DNA of 64,000 nucleotides from Bacteroides rodentium JCM 16496 (GTDB lineage: Bacteria; Bacteroidota; Bacteroidia; Bacteroidales; Bacteroidaceae), in NCBI RefSeq assembly GCF_000614125.1, contig NZ_BAKJ01000026.1, positions 1 through 64,000 of the forward strand, read 5' to 3'. This document shows, in pieces, positions 37,575 to 46,933 of the stretch. Position numbers and translations under genes: made by a program. The notes below the pieces were generated by a model. That model saw nothing but the letters and a program-made list of their open reading frames with translations. It had not been told where the DNA came from and searched no databases. Each line of letters opens with the position of its first letter. Positions within the stretch are counted from its first letter, which is position 1.

Positions 37575-38781
37575 AATACCATCACCGGATTCCTCTTCTG
37601 CTGTGCAGTCTGTGTACGGCAAGCCTCACCGCCATGGCACAAAACACCACCAACCTGCCCACCTCCATGTACGGAGTGGGCGAACTGAGTGCCGGCGACG
37701 GCGGACGTTATGCCGGCATGGGCAACATCGGCATCGCCCTGAACCGTACCGGATTTCTGAACACGCTGAACCCCGCAGCCATCACCCGCATGGACAGCAC
37801 CTGCTTCACGTTCGATGTGGGTGCATCCGCCTCGTATGCCCGCTACTCCTTTCTGAGCGAACACAGTTCCAACTTCACCGGTAACCCCAACCGCATCAGC
37901 ATGGCTTCCGCGTCCTGCCGCGCTGGTATGCCCTTGTAGGTGCAGCGCCATACAGCAGTGTGGGCTACGTCATCCAGACCGAAGAAGAGATAGAGGGAAT
38001 GCCCGGCAACTACACCTACTCGCTCTTTGAAGGTACGGGCGGACTATACCGGTGCTACGTCACCAATGCCTTTGCACTGAGCAGGCAACTGTCGGTCGGC
38101 ATCAACCTGGGGATGATAGTGGGCACAGTGATACAGAGCGAAACGCAGGAAAGCGCCATCGTAAAGTACGAATCCTCCAAACGGGCCTTTTATGCGGACT
38201 TCGGCATACATTACGAATGGGGTGCGACCGGAAAACGGAAGTGGGCGGCAGGGCTGGTATTTGCTCCCTCCCTTCCCATCAGCCACGACAATACACTGAC
38301 CTACAGCAACTCATCTACCAGCGAGAACCTCGATAAAGGATACCACAGCCGTACACAATATCTGCCCATGCACCTCGGCACCGGCCTCAGCATGACCACC
38401 GAACGCTGGGTGCTGACCGCCGACTATAACTACCTGGACTGGAGCCGCAACTCCTCTTCCTATACCTCCATGAAATATGAGAACCAGCACAAAGTGAACA
38501 TAGGCGGAAGCTACATTACCAAACCACGCCTGGCACGTTCCACCGAGCTGATGGGCGGAATAGGTTTCGGCAACTCCTATGTCAATCTGAAAGGCGGGAA
38601 GATGCAGTATCTGGAAGCCAGCTTAGGGGCGAGCTTCCCCATCCGGTACTCCTATCTCTCGCTGGGCGCCACGTGGCGGAAACAACTGAACTCACGCAGC
38701 AATCTGATGCAGGAAAGCCGATTCAGCCTGAATCTGAACTTGACGTTCGGGGAAAGGATTTCGAGAGCAAAACTAAAGTAA
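37571..38781 (+). CDS. Outer-membrane porin-like protein, one frameshift
   Basis: 403 residues after adding one base near 37904 (ATGG[G]CTTCC). Signal peptide MKYHHRIPLLLCSLCTASLT ... MAQ, then an FadL/OmpP1-like start (SMYGVGELSAGDGGRYAGMG, TLNPAAITRMDSTCF) and alternating amphipathic strands to the end (SRFSLNLNLTFGERIS). It is probably a beta-barrel that works with the coupled DUF4270 lipoprotein. The join RISMGFRVLPRWYALVG is fully conserved across the break, so the gene is probably intact in the organism. Confidence 0.8.
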
Positions 38782-38835
38782 TACAAGGTTCCGGTTCACC
38801 ACAGATTACACGGATTTTACACCGAATGATTATCA

Positions 38836-38904
38836 TTTGTTGGATCTATATATGCAACGCGTTCATATATAGATGCAGCACGCTGGAACTATAGATCCAA
38901 CAAA
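38836..38904. repeat. ATCTATA palindrome, copy 2
   Basis: Perfect 15-bp outer arms: TTTGTTGGATCTATA at 38836-38850 and TATAGATCCAACAAA at 38890-38904, with ATATATGCAACGCGTTCATA between. It lies between two convergent genes and could act as a two-way terminator. Confidence 0.85.
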
Positions 38905-38933
38905 CAAAGTATATAGTATCTGAAAACAGGGTA

Positions 38934-39680
38934 TTACAACACTGCCAGCCTGGACACATACCCTTTCACCCTTTCGCGGTAAGCATCGCCAATGGGGACA
39001 TCCTTCTGCTCGATGAGCAATGTGCTGCGCCCGATGGCGCTGATGCAGTCCATGCGGACAATAAAAGAACGGTGCACGCGGATAAATTCGTCCGCCGGAA
39101 GTTTTTCCTCCATGTACTTCATACTGCATAGGCTCAAGACAGGTTTGGAGGCACCTTTGCAGAAAATCTTGACGTAGTCTCCCAAACCCTCTATGTAGTT
39201 TATCCGCTCCAGGTCGAGCCGCATGATGCGGTTGTCACACCGCATATAAATCACCTTCGGAGATTCCTCGGGGTACTGCTGGCATTTGGAACCGGATGTA
39301 CCGGTATCCTGCAGGGAGAACCAACGCGCCGCTTTGCTGACAGACTGGAAAAACGTGGAGAAACTGACTCCATCCAGCAGATAGTCCAAGGCATCCAGGC
39401 GGAAACACTCGGCGGCATACTTGTCGGTATCTGTAATGAAAATGACGCGGGTGGACGAGGACAATAACTTGCAGAAGTCCATCCCGTTGATTCCGCCCTC
39501 TTCCACCGGATAGATACCGATAAAATAAACTTCTACTTTCGTCTCATAGTAGTCCTTCAATGCTTCGAGGGGATTGCTGTACTTTCCGTGCAAAGAGAGG
39601 AAAGGAACCTTTTCAATGTATTCCTCCAATCTCCCGGCAATCTCCGCATCCGCATGTAAAATGGCGCAATTCAAATTCAT
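38934..39680 (-). CDS. LytTR-type regulator with degenerate receiver domain
   Basis: 248 residues from MNLNCAILHADAEIAG. Residues 1-120 keep the receiver fold pattern (VIFITDTDKYAAECFRLDALDYLL), but the phosphorylated aspartate is replaced: the strand reads YFIGIYPVEEGG with Gly55 where relatives have LDIQMP, and the usual Lys after the last strand is Asp103 (YLLDGVSF). The C-terminal LytTR DNA-binding domain is complete (YIEGLGDYVKIFCKG, IRVHRSFIVRMDCISAI). It is likely independent of phosphorylation. No LytS-type kinase is adjacent. Confidence 0.85.
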   Translation of the reverse strand: MNLNCAILHADAEIAGRLEEYIEKVPFLSLHGKYSNPLEALKDYYETKVEVYFIGIYPVEEGGINGMDFCKLLSSSTRVIFITDTDKYAAECFRLDALDYLLDGVSFSTFFQSVSKAARWFSLQDTGTSGSKCQQYPEESPKVIYMRCDNRIMRLDLERINYIEGLGDYVKIFCKGASKPVLSLCSMKYMEEKLPADEFIRVHRSFIVRMDCISAIGRSTLLIEQKDVPIGDAYRERVKGYVSRLAVL

Positions 39681-39753
39681 GTTCGTTTCTTTTTTTACAT
39701 GATGGACGCTTGAAAAGCGAAAAGACTGCAAACAAGGACGCTAAAATTAAGCT

Positions 39754-40173
39754 TTATTTATAGATGGGGAGGGGTTCAGCGGACAGAAGCGCCATATTGC
39801 GGGTAAGTTCGCGCAAATGGGCAAAAGATTCGATGATGGCAAGGGTAGTAGCTACTGCACGGGGACTTTTCAGAATAGTGGCAAGCATGTAGAGGCCTTT
39901 CTCGGTGAAGGCTTTAGGTACGGCACGTGTTTTAGAAGATAAGTTTGCGGTCGAAAATTTCGACCGCAAATATTGTATCTCTTTATCATTCAACTGAATA
40001 ATATACCCTTCCGGAAATCTTTCCGGATTATTTTTCACCGCTTCATTCACCCGCTTTGTCTCTACCCCATAGAGCATTGCCACATCACGGTCCAGCAACA
40101 CCTTCTGCCCTCTTAATTCAATCAGATAAGCTTCTATCTCCTGCTCATGGATAGTTTGTAAATTGTGTTCCAT
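39754..40173 (-). CDS. Short ORF6N-domain protein
   Basis: 139 residues starting MEHNLQTIHEQEIEAYLIELRG. The ORF6N domain is clear: LLDRDVAMLYGVETKRVNEAVKNN and RFPEGYIIQL, then an F-x-EKGLYMLATILKS region. ORF6N occurs in phage and mobile-element regulators. The protein ends shortly after ESFAHLRELTRNMALLSA, where relatives usually continue with a C-terminal extension, so it may be truncated. An upstream frame extension to 40245 is out of character with the family. Role unknown. Confidence 0.75.
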   Translation of the reverse strand: MEHNLQTIHEQEIEAYLIELRGQKVLLDRDVAMLYGVETKRVNEAVKNNPERFPEGYIIQLNDKEIQYLRSKFSTANLSSKTRAVPKAFTEKGLYMLATILKSPRAVATTLAIIESFAHLRELTRNMALLSAEPLPIYK

Positions 40174-40338
40174 TGTATATTTAAGATTAAGCCTGCAATA
40201 TACGGGAATTATCCTATCATTGTACCTGTCCCTTGCATTTTTCAAGAATTCTTTTCATTGAAGACGCTCTCTCAATACATCAAAAAAAGATTCATAAGAA
40301 ATAACCTCCTTAGTCTGAAGGATTTCACAAAAAAAGAT

Positions 40339-40389
40339 TACCTTTGTAGTAATTGTATCAGCCTTGTTCCTTGACATCCGGACAAGGCT
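40339..40389 (+). promoter_or_regulatory. -7 box and leader hairpin of the lipoprotein at 40413
   Basis: TACCTTTG at 40339-40346, then a hairpin AGCCTTGT (40360-40367) / ACAAGGCT (40382-40389) in the leader. Confidence 0.5.
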
Positions 40390-40412
40390 CCTTAACTAAA
40401 AACAATAAGACT

Positions 40413-41017
40413 ATGAAAGCTGGGAAACTATTTCAACTCGCATTTTCCGTCATACTGATTGCTTGTACAACCGGCTGTTATGACAAAGACGAAGTTCTGG
40501 AAGCAGACAATTATCAATCAAAGAAATCAAATATTCTTTTGAAGAAGAAGGAGATGGCTTCAGCACCTATGATGTGGAATGTCCACCTACCATTACAAGA
40601 AATAATTCATCTTCCCCAATGACAGTCACAGAACGTCCTTTTGACAATACATGGCAGGAAACAACTTTCCAAAGTAACGATCCCGAAGCATTTGCATGGA
40701 TGGAGGGTCAGGAACAATATGTCAGTACTCCTTATATGTTCAAAAATGAATTATATTCGGACGGAGCAGACATAAAATATTGCAGCGAAACAATAAAAAC
40801 TAAAAGTACCAACAACAGCAGCAGTACCATCACCCTACCCCCCTATACCCAACTCACTACCACAGGAATATCACATTATAGCAAAATGGTAGCTACCTAT
40901 ACATTGGTATTCGTAGGCGAACATACGAAAACAGAAAAACAGATAAAAGGAAAGTTCATACAGACAATTCCGGAGTACCATACCGCCAAATATCTGACAG
41001 AGGAAATACCGAACTAA
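40413..41017 (+). CDS. Hypothetical lipoprotein, paralogue of 33605-34550, one frameshift
   Basis: 201 residues after adding one base near 40515. Lipobox CTTGC in MKAGKLFQLAFSVILIACTTG. After the repair, NYQIKEIKYSFEEEGDG lines up with NFYQIESIEYSVESDDG of the protein at 33605-34550, and the C-terminal ATYTLVFVGEHTKTEKQIKG with its TFTATLSRPGSDTKKVLKG. This copy lacks the long N-terminal region of the paralogue. No named family recognised. Ends 20 bp before the convergent PH-domain gene. Confidence 0.62.
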
Positions 41018-41037
41018 AAAAGAGGACAAGACTCTTG

Positions 41038-41433
41038 TTATTGCCCCATCCGTTTCTCCATCAACCGGATGAATTCCTCCTCTTTGACCGGAAACAATAC
41101 CTCGCACTTACCCGCTCCATACTTCACCAGTACGTAGCGCATTACTGCAAACCGTCCTATCTGCATGGAAGAGGCACGCTCCACGGAAATGACATCCTTC
41201 AGCAGAATCTCCTTGCTGTGCGAGAAGCGACCGAAATACAATTTCAGCTTCCCGTCCGGAGTCACCGTATAGGTAGTATGAATCAGCTTCTCGATGACAA
41301 CTATCAACCAAAGCATGAAAAGCGCCGCAGGCAGCACGTATTTATCCCACAACATATAAATGGCAAGGCCACTTATCAGAGCCAGAAACAAAAACTGCCC
41401 TACAGCAATACGGGCATGAAAGATTCTATTCAT
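41038..41433 (-). CDS. PH-domain membrane protein
   Basis: 131 residues. Two membrane helices at the N-terminus (FLFLALISGLAIYMLW, AALFMLWLIVVIEKLI) precede a bacterial PH-like beta domain (TYTVTPDGKLKLYFGRF, ILLKDVISVERASS). Similar small proteins are annotated as PH domain-containing. Function unknown. Followed upstream by the LuxR-like regulator on the same strand. Confidence 0.7.
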   Translation of the reverse strand: MNRIFHARIAVGQFLFLALISGLAIYMLWDKYVLPAALFMLWLIVVIEKLIHTTYTVTPDGKLKLYFGRFSHSKEILLKDVISVERASSMQIGRFAVMRYVLVKYGAGKCEVLFPVKEEEFIRLMEKRMGQ

Positions 41434-41467
41434 TGTGTGCTGATTTTTGCCGCTAAGGTACGCATTT

Positions 41468-41842
41468 TTATGATAACAACTTCTTCATCAGCATTTCCAT
41501 TTCCCGATCTTCCATCATATTCAGTTTGCGGCAGACCGAAGCACATAACAATTCTACCCGTTCCGGCGAAAAATAAATCAGTTCTGCAATCTCCTTTACA
41601 GACTGTCCAAGAGCCACCAGCATACATATCAGCTCTTCATCCTTATCCACCTCCGGAACAGACTGATGGAGTTTCTCTAAAAAAGAAGGATAATGAAAAA
41701 TAAAGATTTCACGGAATACAGCCTCACGAGTTCCGGACAACAAAGCCTCCGAAGCATTGGGAGAATCTTCCGAAATCATTTCGCGCAAAGCTCTGGCAAT
41801 CTCCTGCATATTAAAAGGTGTCACTGTTTTCTTTGTTTTCAT
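41468..41842 (-). CDS. Stand-alone LuxR-like helix-turn-helix protein
   Basis: 124 residues. The second half (DKDEELICMLVALGQSVKEI, SPERVELLCASVCRKLNM) resembles the C-terminal DNA-binding module of Bacteroides TPR regulators, such as the protein ending at 43981 (TRNEELLAMLICMNQSTDEI). The first half (FREIFIFHYPSFLEKLHQS) matches the segment that precedes that module in the same proteins. It therefore looks like an output domain without sensor or membrane parts, divergent from the full-length regulator. Confidence 0.6.
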   Translation of the reverse strand: MKTKKTVTPFNMQEIARALREMISEDSPNASEALLSGTREAVFREIFIFHYPSFLEKLHQSVPEVDKDEELICMLVALGQSVKEIAELIYFSPERVELLCASVCRKLNMMEDREMEMLMKKLLS

Positions 41843-42027
41843 TGTATCTTATTTCCCCATTATACATATTTACAATCGTTTTGATACAAATTTGCAAAAT
41901 ATACACAACCTAACCATAAGAATACGATATACAATCTGATATACAATTTCATATTATATTTATTATCAAATAATTAACAAAGAACAAAAAACAAGCCTAT
42001 TGTTGTAAATTTTAAATTAAGAAATTA

Positions 42028-42035
42028 TATCTTTG
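42028..42035 (+). promoter_or_regulatory. -7 box of TPR regulator
   Basis: TATCTTTG, 27 bp before the ATG at 42063; only a weak TTG at the -33 position. The surrounding 41843-42027 is very A/T-rich. Confidence 0.5.
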
Positions 42036-42062
42036 CCTTACAAAACAAACAATCCACAAAAT

Positions 42063-43981
42063 ATGAATGCCAAAAACCTTTCATTTTTACTTCTGATTCT
42101 CGTAGCTGTAGCCTGCACCAACCGCTCCACCTCTTCGGAACAAGACGAAGTGAAGCATTGGAACAATGTACTTCAACAAATCAATGCCTTACTACTCGAA
42201 AGAAAAGCGCAACAAACGTTGGAGCTTGCCAGACAGACCTTGCCCGAAATCCTGGAATCGGCAGAAAAAAACGGAACTACAGATACCCTGATTTATTATG
42301 CCCGCAAGATATTTAATGCCTGCGGGAACAATTACATAAACACCAAACAACACAAAGCCGGCATCGACTATATGGACAGCATTGGAAATCATCCCCTCAT
42401 CCGCGAACATTGCCCACACGAACTGCTGAGCTTCAAGGCCGGACTGAACCAACTGTATGGCAATAACCCGGAAGCTATCCGACTGGCAGAAGACTACCTC
42501 CGGTTACCGGTCTGTACCAATGCCAATGACTTTATCCGGCAGGCAGAAATCATAAGCGGTGTCTACATGTACTCCGGAAACAATCTGCCCAAAGCCATCC
42601 AAATCTTGGAAAAAGCAATAGATGTCTACCGGAAAGGAGGAAATTTCCCGAACATGCTGCGGATGATGTCACGGCTGGGCATCTATTACCACCTCAGCGG
42701 TGAATACGAGAAAGCTATAGCCACTAACCAAGAAGCCATAGCCACTTACAACGATAGCATAGCACCTGGAAATGTAGTGATTGCCTACGGAGAACAAGCT
42801 AATCTCTACGCCGAACTGGGTATGTACGACAAAGCCCTGGAAATGAACAAAAAAGCCTAATACTACTCCATGCTGAAAGACAGCTTCGGACTGGGAGACT
42901 TGTACCGCTACCGTGCCCAGATCTTTCGTAAAATGAATCAAAAAGACTCTGTATTCCACTACCTCAGGCTGGGAGAAAAATTGTCAATGATACAAAACAG
43001 CTTTAAGGGCGTATTCGTAAACAAAGTAGAAACGGTAAACAGTTATCTGGACTATCCCGACTCTTTGGAAAAAGCACTGCAACTTGCCCTGAGCATCTGT
43101 CCCGATACCACACGGATGCCCCAATGGGCCAAATACCAACTCAACCTCCACCTGGGAAGGGCCTTACTGCAAACCGGGAAGGAGCAAAACGGCATACGCC
43201 TGATAGACCGGGCTGCACAAGACCTCATCAACATGAAGCTCATGGAAGGCCGCGATGCCAATGAGATATTAATGGATTACTATCTGCCAAAGGCATGAAC
43301 GACGATTTTGCCCGTTGCTACATCCGTAACCGGCAGTTTGCCGATTCTCTGGACAATAACGAAAAGAAACGTGCTGTGGCAGCAGCCAACATCCGGTTTG
43401 ATGCCAACCAAAAAGAGGAAGAAAACAAACTGCTCTCGGCACAAGTGCAATGGCAGCAACAGCAATTGTTCTACAACATCTGTATCTCCATTACATTACT
43501 GTTGCTGCTTATCACCGCTACAGCCTATTTCATCATCCGAAGAAAGGCCAACCACCAGCTTATAGAAAACAACAAACGGGAAATACAGACCCTCATCACC
43601 CGGCAGCAAGACCTGAACCGCCGCAACGAACAACTGACGGAAGAAATAGAACGGGCCATGGCTACCAATAACCTCAACTCCATTCGCCAGCTCACCGTGC
43701 AAAGCCTGCTCAGCAGGGAAGATGAGAACACATTCCGCCGGTCGTTTGCCACCATACATCCTTCTTATCTGCCCAAGCTCCGCGAAAGTTATCCTCAACT
43801 GACCCGCAACGAAGAATTACTGGCCATGCTCATCTGCATGAACCAAAGTACCGATGAAATAGCCCTTATCATGGGAATCAACCGGAACAGTGTAAACGTA
43901 GTCCGTTCGCGCATGCGCAAGAACATGGAATTGCCCAAAGAAAAATCCCTGGATGAAGTATTGAAACAATACCTTACATAA
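42063..43981 (+). CDS. TPR membrane regulator with LuxR-like C-terminus, one stop and one frameshift
   Basis: 639 residues if the TAA at 42858-42860 is read through (KKA*YYSMLKDSFG) and one base is added near 43295 (AAGG[G]CATGAAC). Lipoprotein-like signal (LLLILVAVACTN), TPR repeats (residues about 40-400; AKAIQILEKAIDVYR-like), a membrane helix (NICISITLLLLLITATAYFII), a coiled coil and a C-terminal helix-turn-helix (TDEIALIMGINRNSVNVVRSRM). Same architecture as the gene at 14187-15824. It could be a real pseudogene because of the in-frame stop, but one substitution error would also explain it. Confidence 0.7.
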
Positions 43982-44004
43982 CAAATAAAAATAAGCCCGC
44001 TTAT

Positions 44005-44035
44005 TTTGCTCTACGTTTGGTTTACACTATCTTTG
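44005..44035 (+). promoter_or_regulatory. nadB promoter
   Basis: TTTG (44005-44008), 19 bp, TATCTTTG (44028-44035): exact consensus, 22 bp before the ATG. Confidence 0.82.
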
Positions 44036-44057
44036 CAGCGTTTAATACACAAAACCT

Positions 44058-45627
44058 ATGGTAAGAAAGTTCGATTTTCTCGTTATCGGCTCCGGACTTG
44101 CCGGTATGAGTTTTGCGCTGAAAGTAGCGCATAAAGGAACAGTAGCCCTCATCTGTAAGGCAGGTCTGGAAGAGGCAAACACTTATTTTGCACAAGGAGG
44201 TATCGCCTCTGTCACCAATCTGGCCGTAGACAATTTTGAAAAGCATATCGAAGATACCATGATTGCGGGTGACTGGATAAGCGACCGTGAAGCCGTAGAG
44301 AAGGTGGTGCGCAATGCCCCCGAACAAATCAAGGAGCTCATCAAATGGGGAGTGAACTTCGACAAAAAGGAGGACGGAGAGTTTGACCTCCACAAGGAAG
44401 GCGGCCACTCCGAATTCCGTATCCTCCACCACAAGGACAATACGGGTGCAGAGATACAGACCAGCCTCATCGAAGCCGTGAAACAACACCCCAACATCAC
44501 CGTACTGACCGACCATTACGCTGTGGAAATCATCACCCAGCATCACCAGGGAATCATCGTTACCCGCCACACCCCCGGCATCAAGTGCTACGGTGCTACG
44601 TGCTGAACGAAGCGACGGGCGAGGTAGATACCTTCCTTTCCAAAGTCACCATCATGGCAACGGGCGGTTGCGAAGCCGTTTACCGCCATACCACCAACCG
44701 CTGGTGGCCACGGGAGACGGCATTGCCATGGTCTACCGTGCCAAGGGAGCAGTGAAAGACATGGAATTCATCCAGTTCCATCCCACAGCCCTTTTCCATC
44801 CGGGAGACCGTCCCTCGTTCCTCATCACCGAAGCCATGCGCGGTTATGGCGGCGTGCTACGCACCAAAGACGGAAAAGAATTCATGCAGAAGTACGACCC
44901 ACGACTCTCATTGGCCCCGCGTGACATCGTGGCGCGTGCCATCGACAACGAAATGAAACAGCGCGGTGAGGACCATGTGTATCTGGACGTCACCCACAAA
45001 GACCCCGAAGAAACCAAGAAGCACTTCCCTAACATATATAAGAAATGCCTCAGCATCGGTATCGACATCACAAAGGAATACATACCGGTAGCCCCCGCCG
45101 CCCATTATCTCTGCGGAGGCATCACGGTGGATTTGGACGGACAGAGCAGCATCCGCCGTCTGTACGCCATCGGCGAATGTTCGTGCACCGGACTGCATGG
45201 CGGCAACCGTCTGGCAAGTAACTCACTGATTGAAGCCGTGGTTTATGCCGACGCGGCAGCCAAACACGCGCTGAGCGTACTGGAACGTTATGACTTCAAC
45301 GAAGACATTCCCGAATGGAACGACGAAGGTACCATCTCCACCGAAGAACGTGTCCTCATCACACAAAGCATGAAGGAAGTGAACCAGATTATGGAGGCAT
45401 ACGTAGGCATTGTCCGCAGCAATACCCGGTTGACACGTGCCTGGAACCGACTGGACATCCTTTACGAGGAGACAGAAGCACTCTTCAAGCGTAGCAAGGC
45501 TACCCGAGAGCTGTGCGAGCTGCGCAACATGATAAACGTAGGATACCTGATAACAAAGCAAGCCATGGAACGCAAGGAAAGCCGCGGACTGCACTACACG
45601 ATAGACTATCCGCACGCCAAGAAATAA
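44058..45627 (+). CDS. nadB: L-aspartate oxidase, two frameshifts
   Basis: 523 residues after adding one base near 44596 and one near 44698; the short stretch between them (VLNEATGEVDTFLSKVTIM) reads in the third frame. NadB oxidises L-aspartate to iminoaspartate, the first step of de novo NAD synthesis; nadA at 58906 does the next. Signatures: FAD-binding IGSGLAGMSFAL, FAQGGIASV, ATGDGIAMVYRAKGA, FHPTALF and the C-terminal ECSCTGLHGGNRLASNSL. The usual TGGCGAVY reads GGCEAVY here. The two-base repair restoring every motif argues for sequence errors. Confidence 0.93.
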
Positions 45628-45642
45628 ACATAAATCAAAACA

Positions 45643-45683
45643 AAACGCCCGGATGCTTTCTTCAGAGCATCCGGGCGTTTCCC
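45643..45683. terminator. nadB terminator
   Basis: AAACGCCCGGATGCT (45643-45657) pairs perfectly with AGCATCCGGGCGTTT (45666-45680) around an 8-nt loop. It is A-rich before and T-rich after, so it can also serve the convergent rubrerythrin gene. Confidence 0.9.
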
Positions 45684-45716
45684 GTTATCCATACCTGCAC
45701 AGGCAGGAGGTATTTA

Positions 45717-46295
45717 TCAATAGTTTGACTTCTTCACTTCGAAGTAAGCCTGCGGATGCAAGCAAGCCGGGCATACCTGAGGAGCTTCCTTACCGGTGTA
45801 GATGAAACCGCAGTTGCGGCACTGCCATACCACTTCACCTTCCTTGGCAAATACGCTGGCAGTCTCTATATTCTGGATAAAAGCGCGATAACGTTCTTCG
45901 TGTCCCTTTTCGGCAATGGCGATGTTACGGTACATAAGAGCGATTTCGGGGAAACCTTCTTCGTCTGCAATATCAGCAAACTTAGGATAATCCAATGACC
46001 ATTCTTCGTGTTCGCCGGCAGCAGCTTCCTGAAGATTTTCCAGAGTAGTGCCGATAACACCTGCAGGATAAGAAGCGGTGATTTCCACCATACCGCCTTC
46101 CAGCCACTTGAACATACGTTTAGCGTGTTCCTTTTCCTGGTCAGCCGTTTCTGTGAAAATAGCTGCGATTTGTTCGTAACCTTCTTTCTTGGCAGCGCTT
46201 GCAAAGTAAGTATAGCGCATTCTTGCTTGTGATTCACCAGCGAATGAAGTCAGCAGATTCTTCTCAGTCTGAGTTCCTTTAACACTTTTAGCCAT
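45717..46295 (-). CDS. rbr: Rubrerythrin
   Basis: 192 residues. A four-helix ferritin-like diiron domain (GESQARMRYTYFASAA, ETADQEKEHAKRMF, EKGHEERYRAFIQ) is followed by a C-terminal rubredoxin domain (QCRNCGFIYTGKEAPQVCPACLHP). It reduces hydrogen peroxide and protects anaerobes from oxidative stress in the cytoplasm. Intact. A minus-strand TAATTTTG box at 46361-46368 could be the promoter. Confidence 0.96.
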   Translation of the reverse strand: MAKSVKGTQTEKNLLTSFAGESQARMRYTYFASAAKKEGYEQIAAIFTETADQEKEHAKRMFKWLEGGMVEITASYPAGVIGTTLENLQEAAAGEHEEWSLDYPKFADIADEEGFPEIALMYRNIAIAEKGHEERYRAFIQNIETASVFAKEGEVVWQCRNCGFIYTGKEAPQVCPACLHPQAYFEVKKSNY

Positions 46296-46550
46296 AGTCT
46301 CTTTTTTTATTAGTTAATATAATTACGTATAAATATCGTTCGTACTGTTCGTAAACAATACAAAATTACAAATTTAGTTTGAAATAACCACACTTTTGCC
46401 TCATCGGATTTATCTATCGTCTTATAGAAAGAATCTATCTTCACCGATAACCCGAAGAGGCATTTTAGACATAATTAATAGCACATATCTGATAAGGAAA
46501 ACAAAATACACTATATTTGTGTTCACCAATACACTAAAAAAAAACAGGCT

Positions 46551-46835
46551 ATGAAAACGACCGGTAAATTATTCACCCTTCTGTTCGTCCTTGCAGGACT
46601 CACTTCATGCTACTCTTCCATCCCTTTGGAGAAGAAACCGTCTGAAAACAACACCACCTACACCGTAAGTTATCTGTTTGAGCACGACGGCTGCAAGGTC
46701 TACCGCTTCTACGACATGGGCCATTATGTTTACTTCACTACCCGAGGAGACGTAACTGCCATCAAAAACGATTCGACCCAGCACCGCACCGTCACCATCC
46801 GCAAAGAACCATTGGAAATACAAAAAACAGAGTAA
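46551..46835 (+). CDS. DUF4884 lipoprotein
   Basis: 94 residues. Lipobox GLTSC after MKTTGKLFTLLFVLA. The core YTVSYLFEHDGCKVYRFYD and HYVYFTTRGDVTAI is the DUF4884 signature of Bacteroides. Probably attached to the inner leaflet or periplasmic side of a membrane; function unknown. A TATATTTG box lies at 46512-46519, and the SulP gene follows 98 bp later with its own box. Confidence 0.8.
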   Translation: MKTTGKLFTLLFVLAGLTSCYSSIPLEKKPSENNTTYTVSYLFEHDGCKVYRFYDMGHYVYFTTRGDVTAIKNDSTQHRTVTIRKEPLEIQKTE

Positions 46836-46862
46836 TCTATACGCTTAATGCATTATTTTATC

Positions 46863-46870
46863 TACTTTTG
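46863..46870 (+). promoter_or_regulatory. -7 box of the SulP gene
   Basis: TACTTTTG, 64 bp before the ATG at 46934; the leader contains ATACATTACATT, also seen in the repeats at 50922. Confidence 0.45.
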
Positions 46871-46933
46871 CAGGCAATTTGCAATATATACATTACATTC
46901 TGTATAAAAAAACGTATAAAAAAGTAGATTATA

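Noticed and set aside
44058..45627. nadB as a true pseudogene causing NAD auxotrophy
   Set aside because: All catalytic and FAD-binding motifs survive across the breaks, nadA is intact, and the lesions are of the same kind as in other essential-type genes in the window.
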